64,000 nt of DNA from Tetrastigma voinierianum (taxonomy: Eukaryota > Streptophyta > Magnoliopsida > Vitales > Vitaceae). Within the stretch, counting starts at the first letter, position 1, and every line of letters starts with the position of its first letter. The translations under genes were made by a program, and so were the position numbers. The stretch is from contig JAEQBH010003871.1 of NCBI GenBank assembly GCA_016808115.1, positions 248,001 to 312,000 on the forward strand, read 5' to 3'. The notes below the pieces were generated by a model. That model saw only the letters and a list, made by a program, of their open reading frames with translations. It did not search any database and was not told the origin of the DNA. Below, piece by piece: positions 58,887 through 64,000 of the stretch.

Positions 58887-60694
58887 TGTGAAACCCCGAG
58901 AAAATTATAATTTTATGAAAAAGGATAAAATGGTAATTTCGGTCAAAATCCGAAATTTTTCTAGATCTCGGATATCGAAACCAGTTTCACCGCTAAATCA
59001 ATAGATACGAATCTGAACACTGACTTCTCACAATGGAATTTCACGTTTTTTAAGGCACCGGGTGTCGGGTGTCGTATGATGTCTTGTGAGAGACATGTGA
59101 TGTGAAAAAAGTTACCTACTACATGTACCTATGTGACACATGTCGCATGATTAGTGAGGGGATGGAGATAAATGGCTTAGATTAAGCCAAGTGTCAAAAA
59201 GCTTTTAAAATCAACTAAAGACAAGGGAATTAAGTGAAAAGATAAAAATAAAGACAAATAAGACCACAATCTTCTCCATTTTGCTGGAAATGGGCAGTGA
59301 GGGGGAGAGACTGGTTTTAGAGAGAAAAAGAGCAACTTCTCTTTAGATTTCCTGACTTTAGGACCGTCGGTTCTCGTCGGGCCAAGAAGCAAAGTTGATC
59401 TACGCTGCAAGAGCTACGCGTGGACACCGATTCAGGAGTCGGCAACTCCAAGAGGTAGAGATTCCGATCTATTGATCTCTTACAGAGCCATGTGAATGGA
59501 TAGGGATGTTCTGAGGCTGAATGACCGTGTGTTTTTCAGTTCCAACGAATGGGATTGAGTGAGAAAATCCCTAGTGTGGTCGTGAACAGTGCCGAGCCTA
59601 GGGTTTTGCTGTTCACGTGATTTGTGTGTGATTTTTGCGTTGTTTGGGTGATTCAAAATAAATTGCTTGAATTGTTATTAGCCCATGTGAGCTAATTTTG
59701 ATGTTATTGCCATGAATTTAATAACATGATGTATGTGAGTTAAATTTTGTTAATATATGCATAATACAGATATTATTATGAATTGTTTGGAATGGCATAA
59801 TGCATTCCATATGCACCAAGAACTGAATAGGTAGGTGGAGGCAGCGAGCATAAATAAAATAAAAAGGAAAATGGTTGTGAAAGGAATTTCAAGGGAAGAT
59901 TTTTCGAAGAATTGCCTTGGAGAGTTGTCCAACAGTTCACCTCGGAGGCGGACCCATGACTGTTTCGGAGGATTACCAAGCAATTCGCCTCAGAGGGTTG
60001 TCCAATATATTTACCGAAACTCGGTAGTATGTTTTTGAAAACAAAAACCTTTTGTTTTGAAAACTGTATTTTTCTTACATTTGGCTTAGGCATGCGAGGA
60101 GCCTGAGGACTCGAGACATGGATTGGGCATGTAGACATTCAAGTAGGATCATGTATTTGCTTGAGTGTGTTTGGTTGCCATTACGTGTGCACTTAGGTGG
60201 GGAGTAACCCATGTAAGAGATCATCACTACTGGGCATTGCTCACCTTGTCGAGGGATCATTATTTCAGGTACAGGGAGTGTTCAGGAAGACGTCGCTCAC
60301 TAGAGGCCGATTTTAAGAAGAAAGCCGAATTGTGGCTTTGATATTTTATTTTGTAAAACATGTATTAGAACTCCAAATTTTGATATATGTTTTGGTTAAA
60401 AGTAATGTAATAACTCTTGAACTATTGTAATATAGTTGGTTAGATTTTTGGTGAGTATTGATGTACGGGCCATGGCCATTTTCCTCATTTTACTCGTATG
60501 TGGACCCTGTAGTCATTTGTAATAATACTGATTAGTTGTATTTCTGCAGAGCTCCTCGTATAAAGGAGATTCTTCCCGATTGCTAAGTCCTAAGTCCCGA
60601 AAAGGGAAGGACTCAATGGAGTGGTGTCGTTACCCGACATCTACGATATTCCGGGCGGTCGATCTGTCAACGGACCCCCAGAAACGGGCTGGCA
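58887..60694 (+). repeat. 5' LTR (copy C) of the plus-strand chromovirus
   Basis: Starts TGTGAAACCCCGAGAAAATT and ends just before the primer site. It contains AGGATAAAATGGTAATTTCGG, GGACCGTCGG, the two-fold GTTGTCCAACA/CGCCTCAGAGGGTTGTCCAA motif and GACGTCGCTCACTAGAGGCCG. It is about 1.8 kb, similar in length to copy A (1,975 bp). The 3' terminal CA is not clear, so the right edge is set by the primer site. Confidence 0.8.
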
Positions 60695-60696
60695 GC

Positions 60697-60712
60697 TCGT
60701 ATTAGAGCTTAG
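60697..60712 (+). other. Primer-binding site of the plus-strand chromovirus
   Basis: CTCGTATTAGAGCTTA resembles TTGGTATCAGAGCTTA (initiator methionine tRNA complement) with a few changes, as expected of an old copy. Confidence 0.65.
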
Positions 60713-60976
60713 GGTTATAAATACCTAGAGATTAATGTCAGATACTAAAGTATATCCTAGTATCAATAAATTAGGTATACGATTACCTAGGACTTGATGT
60801 GCACGGGTTATATCACGCATTCTTTGTGCATTTGATGAATTGTTGTGTGATTGAATTGTGTGAATCAGATGTCGTGAATGTATATAGAAAAAAAGTGTTG
60901 AGAATTTCATAATATGAATGCAGAAATGCGAAAATAAAAAATTATGATGAATTTATTTGGTCTTCATCAAGACATG

Positions 60977-60980
60977 AAAA

Positions 60981-61040
<60 letters not shown>
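60977..61040. repeat. poly(A) plus (TA)n tract
   Basis: A run of about 21 A is followed directly by about 20 TA units, within the leader of the plus-strand chromovirus. Confidence 0.95.
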
Positions 61041-61044
<4 letters not shown>

Positions 61045-61089
61045 TCTTACATTAGCCGAACAAAGAAAAATACGAGGAAAAAAAAAAAA

Positions 61090-61960
61090 AAACGTGCGTA
61101 AAGGAAGTCGGAACGGGCCGCCGCCCATATATGGTGTCGAGTCACGACAGCAAGAGGTCGTGACGCGTGACACGTGGCGCCGCGCGCAGCCGGGGCCACG
61201 ATACGCCGCCAGCCGTCACGACATCGCCATCGACACGGCCAGAGGCTCGCGACAAGGCCTGGCCGCGCTCCGGGCGAGCCGCAGCCACAAGACGCGCATG
61301 GCCCGGCCCCAGGCGAGTCACGATACAAATTTTCAGATCGCGGGCGAGGCTATAGTTATCAGCTGGGCGCCGACACTCCAAGACCCAAATGTCGCGATAC
61401 GGCACCTGCCGCCTTCCGCGACACTGGGCAGAGCACCACGACACGCCAAGACTAGCGCGCGCAACAACACAAGGCGCAAAGGCGCTGTGAGAGGCTCAGT
61501 CGCCGTAGCGATACAATTTTTCAGATCGCGACCGAGGGCGATGACGCTCGTTCGCGCAACACGACGCCGGGCACACGGCCAAGAAGGCGCGACATGCAGG
61601 TTCGGGGTCACGCTGTAGATACAATTTTATATAGTGACCGGGGCGACGATGACGGGCCATGCGGTGGCGTGCGACACTGGCTACGCTGACACGACGCGAC
61701 GACACGCCCAGCGCGCGCTACGACACAATAATACAAATGCGCAAGTGAGCACGATACGAAGTTGTATCACGACACGCATTCTCCGTATCGCGACAGGGGC
61801 CGCGGACACGACATGCCCGGGATGCTATGACACGGTTACGGGCCATCACAAGACGCGAGCGCTGCGGACACGCAGACGCCGCGACATCGCCGGAGTGGGC
61901 ACATAGGCCCCTAACGCTGGCGTGCGCGGCCCGGTCCTTCGCGTGCTCATCGCGCACTCG
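61090..61960. repeat. GC-rich repeated block in the chromovirus leader
   Basis: About 870 bp of strongly GC- and CpG-rich DNA between the primer site and gag. The phrase GATACAA.TTTTCAGATCGCG occurs at about 61,322 and 61,509, and a third relative (GATACAATTTTATATAGTGAC) at about 61,618. Words such as CACGACAC, GCGACAC and CACGATACG recur throughout, suggesting decayed tandem units of roughly 110-190 bp. Open frames here on both strands (including the 224-codon one at 60,944-61,618) are Arg/Ala/His-rich composition artefacts, not genes. Confidence 0.65.
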
Positions 61961-62164
61961 ATCCGCTAATTTCAGCGGTAATCGCTTACGCCACCGCTCA
62001 TGAACACTGCTTACGCAGGTTTAAAAAAAGATGAAATAAAATAAAATTTTTATCAGGTATGACGAAGTACAAAAATGTTTTCAGATGTGAATACGTCTCT
62101 AAGACCGTATGTTTACACCCTCGAGATGTCGATTAAACTTAACTTGCCATTTGACATGTGTGTA

Positions 62165-63300
62165 GATGGTTAGTCATGGAGAGGACGTAGAAGTCTTCCA
62201 CTCCAGGTGCCAGCTACACCACCAATACTCACCAAGAAGCTCACGAGGCTGTAGGGATTGCGGCTGCTGCTATTACACATGCTAGTGCAGCAGGTAGCCA
62301 GGGAGGTATGAGTAACCTTCAGAGGTTCAGGGCACATCATCCTCTGATATCTGTGAGGAGATCCGGCGGCGGCGCACCATCGTTCATGCAGTCGAGAAGG
62401 TACAGGCAGGAGATTACCTCGATACTGCTCAGATCGCACTACCGCATTCCGGCCAAAGAGGGCGAGGCCCAAGTGTCGTGGAATTGGGCAAAGACCTCTA
62501 GGGGACCTAGAGGCAATGACATGCGGCCTCAGGAGTCGCTCATGGGCAAGTATTTTTCTGACATTGCTGTATTACGCGACGCTCGTGGAGTTCCAGAGTC
62601 AAGCAAGGACTAGGACTACGATTGAGTATGTGGCCAGTTCATGGAGTTGGGGCCGCTTTGTCGACGATTATGTGGCCACAGACCTGGCCAAGGTCAAGAG
62701 GTTCAGAGTGGATCGAGATTGTCCATTCGGCAGATTGTAGGACTGCCACATGACATGGACTTTATGGCCTGGACGACCCCTCGACCATGGGAGAGAGATC
62801 AAAGATGCACGTAGCACTGTGATACTCTGCAGCAAAGAGTAAGAGGAAGGAGAGTTAGTCTTCTTCTAGTTCGAAAAAGAAGCGTATGGCTTTAGTTCAC
62901 GTGGTCGAGCACGCGCCACTCGGGGCCGTGACAGATCGTGGTCACACAGCCGGGTAGACGGTGTGCCATCATTGCCAACAAAATCTGCACATAGATGGCG
63001 AGGGATCGCCCCTAGAGACAAATGATCCCAGGTTTCGAGACGCCGCAATCCCATTTAGCTGGGACAGAGAGGATACAGATATTCCTCCACAATCCTAGTA
63101 TGGCCGAGGAGCCGGCTGGGCCCCGTGGTGCCTGAGACGGCACCTTCGTTACACAGCAAGCGAGAAGCCAGCTATGGGCCGAGGCGAGACGAGACCACAG
63201 CAGACGCCGTGGGTTCAGTGGACGTGTTCACGCTGTTATACACCGCCGAGCCAGATCAGCCATATATAGGGTAATGCTTCTTGCTATCTCGCCTATGGGC
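62165..63300 (+). pseudogene. Chromovirus gag remnant
   Basis: Recognisable around 62,515-62,660: MGKYFSDIAVLRDARGV, then in another frame the L.FQSQ segment, then QFMEL, matching the retrotransposon gag domain. The region before it (62,165-62,510) has EVFHSRCQ-like and IRRRRTIV-like pieces in different frames. The C-terminal part (62,740-63,300), including a zinc knuckle, is too decayed to read with confidence. There are multiple frameshifts. Confidence 0.7.
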
Positions 63301-63304
63301 AAGA

Positions 63305-63540
63305 GTATTATTTGATTATGGTGCATCGCATTCATTCATCACGCATCGCCTGCGATAGAGTCGCTTGCAGGTCGAGGCCTCTGGAGGAGCCCTTGTATGT
63401 GAGTTCTTCCCAGTGGATTAGTGGCGGCAGGATAGTGATGACATGTCGTGGTTACGAGTTAAAAGATCCCCGGGATTCTAATTACGCTGGGACTGGTGAT
63501 CAGAAAGAGATTTCAGGGGACAAGCATTGATATTTTGCCC
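63305..63540 (+). pseudogene. Chromovirus protease remnant
   Basis: LFDYGASHSFITHRL (63,309-63,353) is the retroviral-type aspartic protease active site; the usual DSGA reads DYGA, with the catalytic Asp kept. Further downstream only short fragments are readable (GGRIVMTCRG at about 63,421-63,450). Confidence 0.8.
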
Positions 63541-63649
63541 CAGATAAGCAAAATGAGTCCAAGTGTCATGGACAATAAGTGTGTCATTAGCGAGCCTTAC
63601 CCCAGAGGATTCCAGGTGAGGCCGCACCCTGATCCGCCTCGAGTAGTCT

Positions 63650-64000
63650 GCGAGTAAGAGGATGTTTTTCCGGATGAGCTACTGGGATTGCCTACAGAGG
63701 GTTGTAGACTTCAGTATCGAGTTACACCCTGGTACTTCGCCCATCTCTATGACTCCGCATAGGATGGCACCAGTTGAGTTACAGGAACTCAGAGTCCAGC
63801 TACAGGAGTTACTGGACAAGGGGTTCATTAGACTGAGCACTTCACCATGGGGCGCTCCGGTCCTGTTTGCGAAGAAGAAGGACAAGACCCTTCGACTGTG
63901 CATTGATTCACAAGAGTGGCTGGAATATGGTTACATTTAACTGCATCTACTCGCCATGATTGATGACTTGTTTGACTAGCTGAGAGGAGCACGAGTCTAT
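63650..64000 (+). pseudogene. Chromovirus reverse transcriptase start, cut by window end
   Basis: EDVFPDELLGLPTEG (63,658-63,702) in one frame, then after a one-base shift VVDFSIELHPGTSPISMTPH, RMAPVELQELRVQLQELLDK and FIRLSTSPWGAPVLFAKKKD up to LRLCID. A further break precedes the IDDLF.QLRGARVY end at the window edge. This is the N-terminal third of a Ty3/gypsy RT; the catalytic F.DD lies outside the window. Confidence 0.88.

Larger units (their letters stand above)
58887..64000 (+). mobile_element. Chromovirus (Ty3/gypsy), 5' part, cut by window end
   Basis: A plus-strand element: LTR about 58,887-60,694, primer site at about 60,697, a long leader with a (TA)n tract and a GC-rich repeat block, then gag, protease and the start of RT, which runs off the window. 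Its LTR is the same family as the solo LTRs at 16,455 and 21,304 and differs from the LTR of the neighbouring minus-strand element. Frame breaks in gag, protease and RT show it is inactive. The 3' end lies outside the window. Confidence 0.85.

Noticed and set aside
60944..61618. 224-codon open frame and overlapping frames on both strands
   Set aside because: It is driven by poly(A), (TA)n and a GC-rich repeat block. The product begins with poly-Lys and Ile-Tyr repeats and is Arg/Ala-rich in all frames, so it is compositional.
1..64000. A defence or biosynthetic system encoded by cooperating genes
   Set aside because: No set of intact co-oriented genes exists in the window. Apart from transposon genes only fragments of UreG, RopGEF, NBS-LRR and SLP genes were found.

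Overview
This is nuclear DNA from a flowering plant, dominated by repeats. The evidence is nested LTR retrotransposons of both superfamilies (with tRNA-iMet-type primer sites), a plant L1-type LINE, hAT-like and SINE-like elements, and broken pieces of plant genes that carry intron borders. No intact protein-coding gene was found. Nearly every real coding signal is a frame-broken remnant, and the window reads as decayed heterochromatic or intergenic sequence.

Layout. 1-8.2 kb: a very old Ty1/copia element (+), with LTR remnants near 1.78-2.0 and 7.95-8.2 kb and a GC-rich leader. 8.6-11.6 kb: gene debris on the minus strand, namely a urease accessory protein G (UreG) first exon, a RopGEF (PRONE) exon fragment, one unassigned open frame and a promoter/leader-like segment. 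13.7-20.3 kb: a SINE-like element, then a non-coding Tat/Athila-type Ty3/gypsy 3' region holding a ~425-bp tandem array that is split by a ~2-kb solo LTR. 21.3-23.1 kb: a second, more diverged LTR of that same family. 23.2-23.7 kb: an NBS-LRR resistance-gene relic. 23.9-25.1 kb: a non-autonomous TIR element. 25.7-31.7 kb: a full-length but dead LINE (-) with a poly(A) tail and a perfect 14-bp target-site duplication.

31.7-47.7 kb is the most unusual part. Two head-to-tail relics (-) of a mitochondrial stomatin-like protein (SLP, SPFH/Band 7) gene are present. Copy 1 keeps four recognisable exons in order and sits beside a complete 5-kb copia element (33,553-38,541, TSD AATAC). In copy 2 a single exon plus flanking intron has been amplified into a tandem array: first ~180-bp units that keep both splice sites, then about 18 units of a 133-bp derivative that lost the acceptor side and kept the donor. 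A hAT-type MITE (8-bp TSD) and a 4.8-kb LTR-type insertion (5-bp TSD) landed inside the array.

48.4-57.8 kb: a complete but frame-broken Tekay/Del-type chromovirus (-) with 2.3-kb LTRs, gag, protease, RT, RNase H, integrase and a chromodomain. 58.9-64.0 kb: the 5' part of a second chromovirus (+), whose LTR belongs to the family of the solo LTRs at 16.5 and 21.3 kb. It has a GC-rich repeated leader, gag, protease and the start of RT, and it runs off the window end.

All assignments come from reading motifs by eye. No alignment or database search was run, and element edges without a stated target-site duplication are approximate.
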